Shown one piece after another: positions 54,781 to 64,000 of a stretch of 64,000 bases of DNA. Made by a program: the position numbers and the translations under genes. Under the pieces are notes generated by a model. That model saw nothing but the letters and a program-made list of their open reading frames with translations. It made no database searches and was not told where the DNA came from. Source of the stretch: Mauremys mutica (Eukaryota > Chordata > Testudines > Geoemydidae). Location of the stretch: NCBI RefSeq assembly GCF_020497125.1, contig NC_059080.1, forward strand, positions 46,255,563 to 46,319,562. The letters run 5' to 3'. Every line of letters starts with the position of its first letter. Within the stretch, counting starts at the first letter, position 1.

Positions 54781-55447
54781 CAGAGGCAGATTAAGGTTTC
54801 CTCAGGCCCTGAGCCAGAATAAGTGGAGGTCCCCTCCCCACCCCTTCCACCTGCAGCCCTGCCCCTTCTGCCTGCAGCCCCACCAATGGCCCCATCCCTT
54901 TCTGCCCCTTCTCTGGGCGGCCCCTGTTCCATCTAGTGTCCTCCCCCACTGCAGCCTCCCAATCCCTTTTGCTCCTTTCTGCCTCCCTCACCCCCCACAG
55001 TCCCAAGACCAGAGAAGCTCTGTCCCCGTGCCATGGCCCCGGGGTTGCAGTGTGGAGTGAGAGCTCTTCCAGTCCCAGGGCTGCAGCAGTGGTCCAGGTG
55101 CTGGGGCTTCCCCCCACCCCACCCCCTGCACTTCTGTGGGGGACCAGGGAGGAGGCGCTGGGGCTTCTTCCACCCCACCTGCCCGATGCTTCTGCCGGAG
55201 AGTGGGGACAGGCGTGGGGGCTTCCCCTGCCAGGGATGGGGTTCAGGGCCACTGAGGGGGGCTTCTCCCATCCCATGGTTTCTGACAGGGAGTGGGGTTG
55301 GGATGCAGGGGCTTCCCCTGCGCCACCCATCCGGCAGCCGGGGCTCCGCGCTTCTGCTGCCTGGTGGCAGATGTTTTTCCGGGGCTCCCCAGTTGGCTGG
55401 GGCCCCTAGGCACAGGCCCCCTCAGCCCAGTGGCTAATCCACCACTG
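54781..55447. mobile_element. hAT non-autonomous element with 8-bp TSD
   Basis: Starts CAGAGGCAGATTAAGG and ends GGCTAATCCACCACTG (inverted, imperfect). Exact duplication CTGGTCAG at 54773-54780 and 55448-55455. 667 bp, C/G-rich with repeated GGGGCTTC words (about 55106, 55160, 55220, 55310). The long frames on both strands are composition effects. Confidence 0.92.
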
Positions 55448-55718
55448 CTGGTCAGAGACTCATGTTAATTTCCTCCTTCCCCTCTCTCCCTAAATTTCCC
55501 TCTTCCTTTCTGTCTTTCAGTTTTTTATTCCCTGTATTTCACTTTTAGAATTTGCATCTGTGCCAAGGAGATTCGAAGGGTGACATGAAGGGGAACAGAA
55601 AACGGAAAGAAAGAGGAAGAAAATATTTTCCATTGGGGGAAAAGGGCAGGTTCTTGGTGTCTGGTGGGGAGACAAGGGCTGGGCTGGATTCCTGTTCCCT
55701 CCATTTTGGGTGACCAGA

Positions 55719-55829
55719 CAGCAAATGTGAAAAATTGGGACGGGGGTGGGGGGTAATAGGAGCCTATATAAGAAAAAGACCCCAAAATTGGGACTGTCCC
55801 TATAAAATCAGGACATCCGGTCACCCTAC
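55719..55829. mobile_element. Short MITE with GGGTGACCAGA termini, inverse copy
   Basis: GGGTGACCAGACAGC at the left and CATCCGGTCACCC at the right, with 'GGGACTGTCCCTATAAAA' inside. Same family as 33847-33939. Confidence 0.8.
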
Positions 55830-56248
55830 CTCCACTCAAGGAGCTGGGGCTCAGTGCTCTGAGTGCCGCCATAGGGCTCAGCTCCTGGGAGGAGCTCCAT
55901 ACAGTGACTTCTATTGGCTCAGTACCCATGAGCAGGACCTTGACGAATAAATGTGTGTGTGACTGGGTATAATGCCCACACCTACCATGGGATAAATGCT
56001 CTCTCTGGCTCCCAGGGTTCCCAGGGCCAGCCAAGCTGTGATTGACACAGGACCTGAGGGACAAAGGCATCTCTCAGGGCTTCTCTAATTTATCCTGGGG
56101 TGGTAAGTGAGCCCTATGCGCCTCGATTCCATTGTCAGGACATGGAGCATGTAAGCGTGAGCCAGTGAACCACACAACTGGGCTCCAATCCAGAAAGAGC
56201 CCTCCTGCACTCCTGTCATGGAGGACAAGCTCAGTGGCCCTCAGAGGA
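55830..56248. other. Intergenic DNA, no clear feature
   Basis: No gene or clear repeat. Confidence 0.35.
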
Positions 56249-56256
56249 ACAGCACA

Positions 56257-56376
56257 CAGGGGCGGCTCCAGGCCCTAGCACTCCAAGCCCGGGACCAGCG
56301 GACCCTCTGCAGGAAAGCCGCTGAAGGCTGCCTGCCTGCCGTGCTTGGGGTGGCAAAATGCCTAGAGCCGCCCCTG
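56257..56376. mobile_element. Minimal hAT MITE, 120 bp, with 8-bp TSD
   Basis: CAGGGGCGGCTCCAGGC at the left and GCCTAGAGCCGCCCCTG at the right (16 of 17 paired). Exact duplication ACAGCACA at 56249-56256 and 56377-56384. Confidence 0.94.
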
Positions 56377-56384
56377 ACAGCACA

Positions 56385-57348
56385 GGAGAGCTCAGCCCCC
56401 GCCCCCACACACTACTCGTCAGAGATTCCCAGCCTGGCTCCTGTGTGTTGCATTGGTCAGAACTGAGCCTGTAGTACTGGTGATCATTAGAGGACAATGC
56501 AATGTCTTTCTATGAGGGAGAAGAAAGCAGAGATCTGTCCTGATTAAAGCTCTTCATGTTGTGCCTTGGTGAACACAAATTCCCCCTGTGGCAGGCTAGC
56601 CCTGCGTGGGGCACCCTCCAGCATCAGGCTGCAGCACAACAAATGGGCCTGCCTCAGTTTCCCCTTCCTTCCACCACAAATGGACCATATCTCTCAGTGT
56701 CTGACACAAAGCCTGCCTCCAGCCTTAATTTATTCAACTACACCAGAGCAGTGATTCCCAAAAACCCTTGTAGTAAAACCGTTCTCCAATTCCCATTGTA
56801 AACATAACAAGATACAACAGGTTTTTCTGTTCCCCTCTCCAGGGAGATCACCTGACGTCACCTGCCTAAGAGTCAATAGCAGTATTGTGTTGCCAGGTCC
56901 TTTTGCTCCTCATGCAGGGCCCCACTCTCAAGGCTTCCCTGCCTGAGGGACAAGTCTCACAACTCCTTTAGTACACAGCCCCCGTCAGGTCCCCTGCAAG
57001 AGGGCTCCCCACAGCATTCCCCTCCCCACACTTCCTTGCCTGTGTGTCCTACCCCAGCTCAGGGATCCACCCTTCAGCAGCCATCCTTCTTGCTTCCAGA
57101 CTCAGCTTCCCTTGACCAAGAAGGATCTTCCCCTTTTCTTGTGGGCCGCTCATCAGCTCCCCCAGCTGTGGCCTGTTCTCACCAATACTCCCATTCCAGC
57201 TCTTGTGGGAACTCAGCTCTCTCTATTGGGTCTCCTACTGCTCTCTCCCAAGCAACTGCTGCCAGCTCTTCCTTGCTGCATCCTGTCTCTGAGTCTCAGA
57301 CACCTTCTACTTCTGGTTCTTCTCAGGCTCTGACTCATCCCAGCCATA
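56385..57348. other. Non-coding DNA, perhaps LTR-derived
   Basis: C/T-rich sequence with no gene. The texture from about 56560 to 57345, and again after 57546, suggests an old LTR-type repeat split by the element at 57349; not provable from the window. Confidence 0.3.
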
Positions 57349-57546
57349 GGTACTGGAACTAGGGATGCGGGGGGTGCTACAGCACCTCATGGCTTGAAGT
57401 GGTTTCCATTATATACAGGGTTTACAGTTTGGTTCAATTGTCACACAAATGCTTCTCAGCACCCCCACTATCAAAATTGTTCCAGCACCCATTTTGGTTC
57501 AGTGGTTCTCAGCACCCCCACTATCAAAATAATTCCAGAACCCATG
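57349..57546. mobile_element. hAT-like MITE with internal duplication
   Basis: 'GGTACTGGAACTAGGGATGC' at the left and 'AATTCCAGAACCCA' at the right are imperfect inverse ends. CTCAGCACCCCCACTATCAA occurs twice, about 67 bases apart. Confidence 0.6.
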
Positions 57547-59124
57547 ACCCTGGCTCCTTCCCTCTAGGGCCCAGGTGGCCTCTCTTAAGTCTAATTGGGG
57601 TTCAGCTGAGCAGTCAAGGTGCACTGGCCTCTTCCCTGCAGCTCCCCCACTCCCTTAGCTGCCTCAAGGAGCAGCCAAGCAGCTGTTCACCTTGCAGGTG
57701 CATTACTTCAGAGAAGAGGCTTCCTGGGAATGATTCATGGGGCATTTCCTGCATCACCTCATTTGCATAGCAGAGGACAAAGCAAGGCAGGACCCTCACT
57801 CCTCATCTTCCTGCCTTTTTATTATTTGTTTATAGAGAGAAAAAAATCAATTAACTCAGCCTGGGGCAGGGGAGAGAATTTTCTGGTCATCAAAAACAAC
57901 GAAGAAAAATGTAAACTTAAAAATAGAGAAAGATTTGCATAAAACATTTTGGTGAATCATTTTTGCGCTGCTCTTCTAGACTCAGAGAGAGGGAGGTTGT
58001 TTGCTTTTGCTATGCAGAAGGTCACTATGCATTGTGGTATGGGGTGTTTCCAATTCTCTTCCATTCTTTTGCTCCATTTGGGCCCAGCCAGGTGGGTGTA
58101 TTCATAGTGGATTTCCCGTCTGGGATGATTTTAAAGAAAGTGTGTGGTGGAATGGAAGTAATTAAAGAGGGACATACACACAGGAGACATTTGTGGATCT
58201 TTTTGTGGTCCTCTGAAACACCAGGAAAAGGGATTTCCCTTGAGCCTCTAACTGGGGTAGATGTGGTATGAGACTAATCCACATGATTTTTGCCCATGTT
58301 GGTACATAGGATAGTCCATAGCAGTTCAGACCATGTAGACCATCATCCAACCTGGCTAATGCTCCAGAGGAAAGTGGAAAATAAATCCAGAGTGCACTTA
58401 CTCAATAGTTCAATCTTATTCCATGGACAGAAATGTCCTTTATGCTGATTAGCTGATGCCCAGAAACATGCCTTCTATTAGTATCTATAACTCTCTGTGT
58501 AGGGCCTGGGCTTGCTTCCACAAAAAGCAAACTCCTGTTGTCTTCAGGACTGGGCTCACTATTATCAGGCATGAACAAAGCACATTGTACTGGGAAGTGA
58601 TTTTTACTCAGGATATTGCCAGACAAAGTCGACACCCTGATCTTGGCACGTGCACACAGGCACATACACACTTTGGCTTCAGGAGGTATCAAGGTTAAAC
58701 TTCTAGTTGGCATTGGATCTCTGAGAATCCAACAAACTTCAGTCATCAGAAGTCACAGGTGGTCTTGGATTTTAGCTACCCCAATGTTCACCCCACTCCT
58801 TCATACATTGGTGGCAGCTGTCACCATGAACAAAGGATTTCCCCCATAAGCAGTGGGGTTGATCTCCACGGCCCATTCATTGTTTTGCTTCCCTTCTGGA
58901 ATAGCAGGTATTGGAAAGAGAGACCTGTAGCTGTTGTATATAAGCCACTCAACAACCATCTGATGGCAATGACTAGTCTGGGGGTATTTGGATCTGGAGC
59001 TTTGCTTTGGGTCCATCTTTAGTATGGTTACACTGTATGATGTCAGCATGTGAGGCTATGTTGATCACTAGAGCTACACAGCCCTGCCTATCTGCAATAA
59101 GCAATATGTATCAATACCATGAAG
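57547..59124. other. Intergenic DNA, no clear feature
   Basis: No exon or nameable repeat identified. Confidence 0.35.
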
Positions 59125-60174
59125 AGCAATAGAAAGCTGGCTAGATTGTCAGGCTCAACAGGTAGTGATCAACAGCTTGATGTCTAGCTGGCAGCCGGTA
59201 TCAAGCGGAGTGCCCCAAGGGTCGGTCCTGGGGCTGGTTTTGTTCAACATCTTTATTAATGATCTGGATGATGGGATGAATTGCACCCTCAGCAACTTCA
59301 CGGATGACACTAAGCTGGGGGGAGAGGTAAATATGCTGGAGGGTAGGGATAGGGTCCAGAGTGGCCTAGACAAATTGGAGAATTGGCCAAAAGAAATCTG
59401 ATGAGGTTTAACAAGGGCAAGTGCAGAGTCCTGCACTTAGGACGGAAGAATCCCATGCACCGCTACAGGCTGGGGAAGCAGCAGTTCTGCAGAAAAGGAC
59501 CTGGGATTACAGTGGACAAGAAGCCGGATATGAGTCAGCAGTGTTCCCTCGTTGCCAAGAAGGCTAACGGCATATTGGGCTGTATTAGTAGGAGCATTGC
59601 CAGCAGATCGAGGGAAGTGATTATTCCCCTCTATTCAACACTGGTGAGGCCACACCTGGAGTATTGCGTCCAGTTTTGGTCCCCCCACTACAGAAGGGAT
59701 GTGGACAAATTGGAGAGAGTCCAGTGGAGGGCAATGAAAATGATCAGGGGGCTGGGGCACATGACTTATGAGGAGAGGCTGAGGGAACTGGGCTGTTTAG
59801 TCTGCAGAAGAGAAGAGTGAGGGGGGATTTGATAGCAGCCTTCAACTACCTTAAGGTGGGTTCCAAAGAGGATGGAGGTAGGCTGTTCTCAGTGGTGGCA
59901 GATGACAGAAAAAGGAGCAATGGTCTCAAGTTGCAGTGGGGGAGGTCTAGGTTGGATATTAGGAAACACTATTTCACTAGGAGGGTGGTGAAGCACTGGA
60001 ATGGGTTACCTAGGGAGGTGGTGGAATCTCCATCCTTAGAGGTTTTTAAGGCCCAGCTTGACAAAGCCTTGGCTGGGATGATTTAGTTGGTGTTGGTCCT
60101 GCTTTGAGCAGGACCAGATGACTAGATGACCTCCTGAGGTCTCTTCCAACCCTAATATTCTATGATTCTATGAT
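59125..60174 (+). mobile_element. 5'-truncated CR1 LINE just upstream of F8
   Basis: Sense CR1 from the middle of RT to the 3' terminus (ATTCTATGATTCTATGATG). Encodes [20 protein letters not shown] and [12 protein letters not shown], so the catalytic FADD box has become FTDD, and two frame changes (near 59390 and 59815) break the frame. The C-terminal tail ([20 protein letters not shown]) is intact. Its 3' end lies about 725 bases before the F8 start codon. Confidence 0.92.
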
Positions 60175-60899
60175 GTCGGGAATACACTGTCCCCTGAATC
60201 TGCATTTCCTGAACTTTTAGAGGCTGCAGAACCAGAACCAGAACTTGGCTTTGAAACCAAATTTCCTTCTTGGCCCCTGAATCTATAACAGGCTGGACCC
60301 AAACAGTTTTCATATCTAGATGGAATCATAATTTTGCAGCTCAGGCCAGTCTCAGCATCCTGGCTGCATATGGCTGCTATGAGAGAATAAAGCACCTTGC
60401 TCTCCATGGACTGTGGGAGGCTGAGCTTGACCCAAGCCTTGCTTTTTTTCCTCCGCAGCTGAGAGAGAAGGCAGGAGTAGGCAGAGACCACACCTAAATT
60501 CCCCTGGCCATCAACCCCTCCCTTCCACAACTCACTCCAAGATTTTGACTCAGTGAATGCCTCAGAATACAAATAAACACCCTGAACCTGGAGTGCTGCA
60601 GACCAGGAAAAGTTAAAGCTTTGCTTGGCCTCCCTTTTCCCTTTGTTTTTTCCGCTCATCCTGTTGCTAATACCCAGAAGAGAGATCCCGTTGCTTACGC
60701 ATGTTCCCCTCTGCACTGCTTCTGTCACAATGACTCCCTCTCCTGATGTCCTCGGAAAACTTTCCAGAGGTTTGACTGAGCCTGTGGGTGCCAGCTTCCC
60801 CTAATTTTTTCCTGTGGATTAAAGATGCTGGATGGAAGATAAATCTTTTTCTTGTCAGAAATTTCTTTTTTTAATCAGAAACTCTTCTGCCTCCCCAGC
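60175..60899 (+). promoter_or_regulatory. F8: F8 5' flank and presumed promoter/5' UTR
   Basis: The only unique DNA between the CR1 end and the F8 start codon. It is not CpG-rich, in contrast to the FUNDC2 promoter. A TGACTCAG (AP-1-like) word lies near 60546 and AGTTAAAGCTTTGC near 60611. I cannot place the transcription start. An upstream 5' UTR exon is possible; the CTCCCCAGC at 60891-60899 could even serve as an acceptor. Confidence 0.5.
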
Positions 60900-61060
60900 A
60901 TGAGGGGCACTATGCCGGGAGGAGTCCTGTGCTGCTTTCTGCTGGGTTGTCTCTTTCAGGAGAGCTTTGGAATCACCAGAAGATACTACATTGGTGCCGT
61001 GGAGACAGACTGGGACTATGTGCACAGCAGCCTGCTCTCTGTGCTGCAGGCACCAGCTGG
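60900..61060 (+). CDS. F8: Coagulation factor VIII, coding exon 1 (signal peptide and start of A1 domain)
   Basis: F8 is the secreted cofactor of factor IXa in the clotting cascade. The ATG at 60900 gives MRGTMPGGVLCCFLLGC and then LFQESFG, a hydrophobic signal peptide. Mature-like sequence follows: ITRRYYIGAVETDWDYVHSS, matching the recalled human start ATRRYYLGAVELSWDY. The exon has 53 codons plus two bases, then the donor GTAAGG at 61061. Ending in phase 2 agrees with human exon 1. A second in-frame ATG follows at 60912. The DNA before the ATG stays open, but only from a TTG. The gene faces away from FUNDC2, as in human, with intron 1 running past the window; no exon 2 (RFPPRVP-type) is seen. 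The only likely alternative is a ceruloplasmin/F5/HEPH relative, which gene order argues against. Confidence 0.93.
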
Positions 61061-61194
61061 GTAAGGCCATGTGTACTGTAAATTTTCTGACTGTGATGTG
61101 ATGTCGATAGGCAGCTCTCATCTTGGCTTTGAGGAAGGTGGCACCCTGCATCACGGTGGTGATGGTGCCCCCAAGGGAAATAAGGCAACTATAA

Positions 61195-61395
61195 AATATG
61201 TGTGTAAATGCAGCTGTATGTACATGAGTGTGTGTGCATCTGTTTGTGGGGGTATATCTGTTTGAATGTGCATGAGTGCATCTGTGCATGTATGGTTTAA
61301 TCTGAGTGTGTGCATGTGTGTGAGGGCAGTTTTCTGTGTGCATATCATATTGTGTGTGTGTGTGTGTGTGTGTGTATACATGCAGACACACATCA
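61195..61395. repeat. (TG)n microsatellite and degenerate TG-rich DNA
   Basis: A pure TG run of about 13 units at 61350-61376 within a 200-base TG-rich stretch. Confidence 0.9.
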
Positions 61396-62579
61396 TCTGA
61401 TTCTCCCAATGTCTTGCACATTACGTTTTCACTGGTGTCTATGCAAAGTGGATGTAGAATGCTCCCAGCAGTGCATATGACTCGAGAATTTTGATTTACT
61501 AGAATCCTCACTCCTGCTTTGCATTCCATTTGCACAGGTGTAAATCACTGCACATGGTTCACAGCTGGGAGAATCAGGCCCACAAACTCACTCTCATGCA
61601 CACTCAGACATACACATACATTCATCCAGGCACACACACAACACAGTGTAATTAGACACATGGATTAATTCTGTATTTGCTCGTGTAGCCAGCGAGAACA
61701 ACTTTGATGATGGAGTTTTAGCTTGCGGTCATGTAGGGTAATTATTATTAACTATTACTTGTCCTATGCATTTTTCCATCCCAAATCTAGTTCATTTATT
61801 TGTGACCGAGACCTTGTATGATAAGAATTGCTTCTCCAGCTGGTACCAGCTGAGTATCCCCTTCCCTCACCCTGCTATCTAAGTAGGGTTCTGATTTGCT
61901 TTTTGATGAGTTAATAGCTGTGGACTGTTCTTTCGCTGTCCCACAGGTTATAAATGATATTGTAGTGACACCTTTAGTTAGGGTTGGCCATCACTTCCCC
62001 TTAGAACTGTTTTCAGTTGCTTATAATTTTGCCAAACTGTAACTGTTTGGGCTGAAATTTTCCATGCTTGGTGTCTGCCTCAAGTGGAATATTTTTAAAC
62101 ATTTCAGCAGACGTGGTTTGGCCATTTCCAAGAATGAGATTAGGGGGATATATTTTGTTTTGCCCATGTGAATGAATTGATTGTAAGAATTTTTTTGAGA
62201 AGTTCTAGCACCCGGGTACTTTGGAGCAGGGATAGGAAATTTGACAGGGGAGTTGCCTTGGACTCAGGGATGTGCCGTTTGCTTTTCCTGGGAAAATCTG
62301 TCCAAATTTGGCCAAGTCCGAGTCTTTGAAAAATTGCAGTTTTCACATGTTCTGTAGAGATTTGTTAGACTTTGACAGCTAAATTCTCTAAAGATGCCAT
62401 CTGCATATGCACCATCCCCCTCGGAGCAACTGAGCAGGCTCCATCCAGGGGCTTCAGGACTCTCCCTGCAATTGCTATGCCAGGCTGCCCTGGCACCAGG
62501 CACCACAGCTGTGAGCAGGGAGGCTGTGCCTCCTGTGCGCTCAGTGTTCCCCCTGGTGGTGCCCAGGTAGCATGGAGAA

Positions 62580-62815
62580 GGGAGTGGCCTGAATGCACAG
62601 CGCTGAGGAACTGGGGAGGAGAGTGGGGGAACACAGGAAGTGGGGATTACAGGAGCTAGAAAGTGGGGAGAAGTAGTGGGAGACAGGAACAGGGGAGTGT
62701 AGGGAATGGCAGTAGGGGAGGGGGATTGGATAGGAGCAGAGGGAGGGGTGGGGGTGTATGGGAGGAAGGAAGATAGGAGCACATGGGGGCGTGGAGGACA
62801 GGGGGCAGAAGAGTC
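62580..62815. repeat. Purine-rich (G/A) tract in F8 intron 1
   Basis: Long stretch of G and A on the + strand with repeated GGGGAG and GGGGGAT words; low complexity. Confidence 0.7.
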
Positions 62816-63379
62816 TCCCATCACTAGAGCACACTCTCTCCAGAGCCTGGAATTGAACCCAGGAGACCTGAATCTCTCCAGTCCTCCACTGTCAGCAGAT
62901 GTCTGTAAAACTCACTGGCAGAGTGTATCTCATCCCCCTCTGATGCCTGGTCTACATACTCAGCCTGCTATTACTGTCAGTTATTCTACTAGCTCAAATA
63001 GCAGAGGTCTGTGCCAAGGAGCTAAAGGTCTGAACACTGCAGCTGACCCAAGCTGGGGGTCAATAGGCTTTTAAGCTGTTTGCACAGTTTCTTTCTCTTT
63101 TTTAGTTTTTTTTTCCTTTTTCTTGCCTATTGTAATCCTTAATTCAGCCCCTTTGTGCCTGATACCTCTTACATGATCACACAATATTTTTTCCAGGGAC
63201 TCCTGTCTCATTCAGTGCACAGGATGGACCAGCTCTGAGGATGACTCAGGGTTGTGTAGAGAAGAAGGCTGTAGGACCTCTGCTTCATTTGTTGCAGAAG
63301 TTGGAATGTTTGTGATGAATAAGGCAGGACATTGCAGGAAGAGAAAGGAAGGTCTCATGGTGAAAGCAATTGAATGCTG

Positions 63380-63615
63380 CCCTGGAGAACTGGATTCTAC
63401 CCCTACCTCTGCCATCGAATTCCTATGTGATGCTGGGCGAGTCACTTAACCCAAATTTTTCACAGGTGGTCACTAATTGTGTGTTCCTCATTTTCTGGAT
63501 GCCTGACTTGAGACCCTGGGATCTGATTTGCAGAAGTACTGAGTACTCACAGCTGCAACTGAGGTCACTAGGAGCTGTGCTTTGAACACATAAAGTGCTA
63601 TAAAAATGCTAAGTA
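63380..63615 (+). repeat. MIR-like SINE
   Basis: 'GATTCTACCCCTACCTCTGC', 'GATGCTGGGCGAGTCACTTA' in sense order. MIR-tail-like words ('TTCTGTAAAATGGGGATGAT') reappear after the turtle SINE at 63915. Confidence 0.65.
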
Positions 63616-63670
63616 CTCAGAAAAATCAGGGTCTGGGTGTCTCAAGTTAGGGACTCAAAATTAGTGGCCA

Positions 63671-63863
63671 GGGGGAGGGATAGCTCAGTGGTTTGAACAT
63701 TGGCCTGCTAAACCCAGGGTTGTGAGTTCAATCCTTGAGGAGGCCATTTAGGGATGTGGGCCAAAAATTGGTCCTGCTAGTGAAGGCAGGGGGCTGGACT
63801 CAATGACCTTTCAAGGTCCCTTCTAGTTCTAGGAGATTGGTATATATCTCCAATTATTACTAT
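63671..63863 (+). mobile_element. Turtle tRNA-derived SINE (Cry type) in F8 intron 1
   Basis: Best preserved copy: 'GGGATAGCTCAGTGGTTTGA' (A box) and 'GGGTTGTGAGTTCAATCC' (B box), then 'GGTCCTGCTAGTGAAGGCAG', 'GGGGCTGGACTCAATGACCT' and a TATATCTCCAATTATTACTA tail. Confidence 0.95.
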
Positions 63864-64000
63864 TACATTTCTGACAATATTGGCCTTAATTTCTCTGCAT
63901 CTCAGCTCCCCTTCTGTAAAATGGGGATGATACCACCAAATCTCACAGGGGTTTTGGGAAGATAAATTCATTAATGTTTTTGGAGCAATTTGATACTCTG

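Larger units (their letters stand above)
61061..64000 (+). other. F8: F8 intron 1 (start)
   Basis: Begins GTAAGG. Contains TG-rich simple sequence, a purine-rich tract, a MIR and a turtle SINE, listed separately; otherwise no feature and no exon 2. Confidence 0.8.

Noticed and set aside
54791..55437. Overlapping frames of 112-179 codons
   Set aside because: Wholly inside the hAT element 54781-55447; glycine/proline-rich from base composition.
60852..60899. In-frame upstream extension of the F8 frame
   Set aside because: It begins at TTG, has no ATG, and the ATG at 60900 directly starts a normal signal peptide.
60855..61535. Long minus-strand frame over F8 exon 1
   Set aside because: Shadow of the exon plus the CA side of the TG microsatellite (histidine/threonine runs).
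41741..63740. tRNA-like A and B boxes at about 41741, 44120 and 63681
   Set aside because: They belong to tRNA-derived SINEs with SINE tails, not to tRNA genes.
61065..64000. F8 exon 2
   Set aside because: No sequence like RFPPRVPKSFPF with acceptor in phase was found; intron 1 runs out of the window.

Overview
The window is nuclear DNA of an amniote, most probably a cryptodiran (hidden-necked) turtle. The evidence is three copies of the tRNA-derived turtle (Cry/tortoise Pol III) SINE, many CR1 LINE fragments ending in the short TTCTATGAT-type repeat, a large set of hAT elements with 8-bp target duplications, and ancient MIR-like SINEs. Genes have large repeat-filled introns. Nothing bacterial, viral-genomic or plasmid-like is present. 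I see no unknown gene system here; the interest lies in conserved gene order, regulatory changes and deeply nested transposons.

Three protein-coding genes can be recognised. From the left they are the last coding exon of CMC4 (+, 55-224), the complete five-exon FUNDC2 (-, 23981 down to 8191, predicted 151 aa), and coding exon 1 of coagulation factor VIII, F8 (+, 60900-61060, signal peptide plus start of the A1 domain). As recalled, human Xq28 has the same order: CMC4 and FUNDC2 tail to tail, FUNDC2 and F8 head to head. In human the FUNDC2 and F8 5' ends practically abut; here the two start codons are about 36.9 kb apart and the gap is filled with transposable elements.

Layout: 1-1.6 kb, CMC4 3' end. 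1.66-3.34 kb, an antisense CR1 split by a sense CR1. 4.0-4.56 kb, a probable LTR-like repeat. 4.57-8.19 kb, probable FUNDC2 3' UTR. 8.19-23.98 kb, FUNDC2; its intron 1 holds a three-level nest (hAT transposon, CR1, and a very young non-autonomous LTR element whose LTRs differ only inside simple repeats). 23.5-24.4 kb, FUNDC2 CpG-rich promoter with six E-box/CRE-like motifs. 24.4-34.7 kb, sparse region with MIR, MITE and CR1 pieces. 34.7-35.57 kb, a probable solo LTR carrying a short Penelope-like fragment. 35.76-42.19 kb, a Gypsy-type LTR retrotransposon that has lost RT/IN, with a hAT inserted in gag and a turtle SINE in its 3' LTR. 42.5-44.8 kb, an inverted CR1 mosaic. 44.8-46.2 kb, a probable ERV/LTR fragment. 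47.6-57.5 kb, several hAT MITEs with exact 8-bp duplications, and minisatellites. 59.1-60.2 kb, a CR1 ending about 725 bp before the F8 start codon. 60.9-64 kb, F8 exon 1 and the start of intron 1.

Gene calls rest on splice sites, reading phase and remembered homology. Repeat family names come from recognised termini and motifs; no database search was run.
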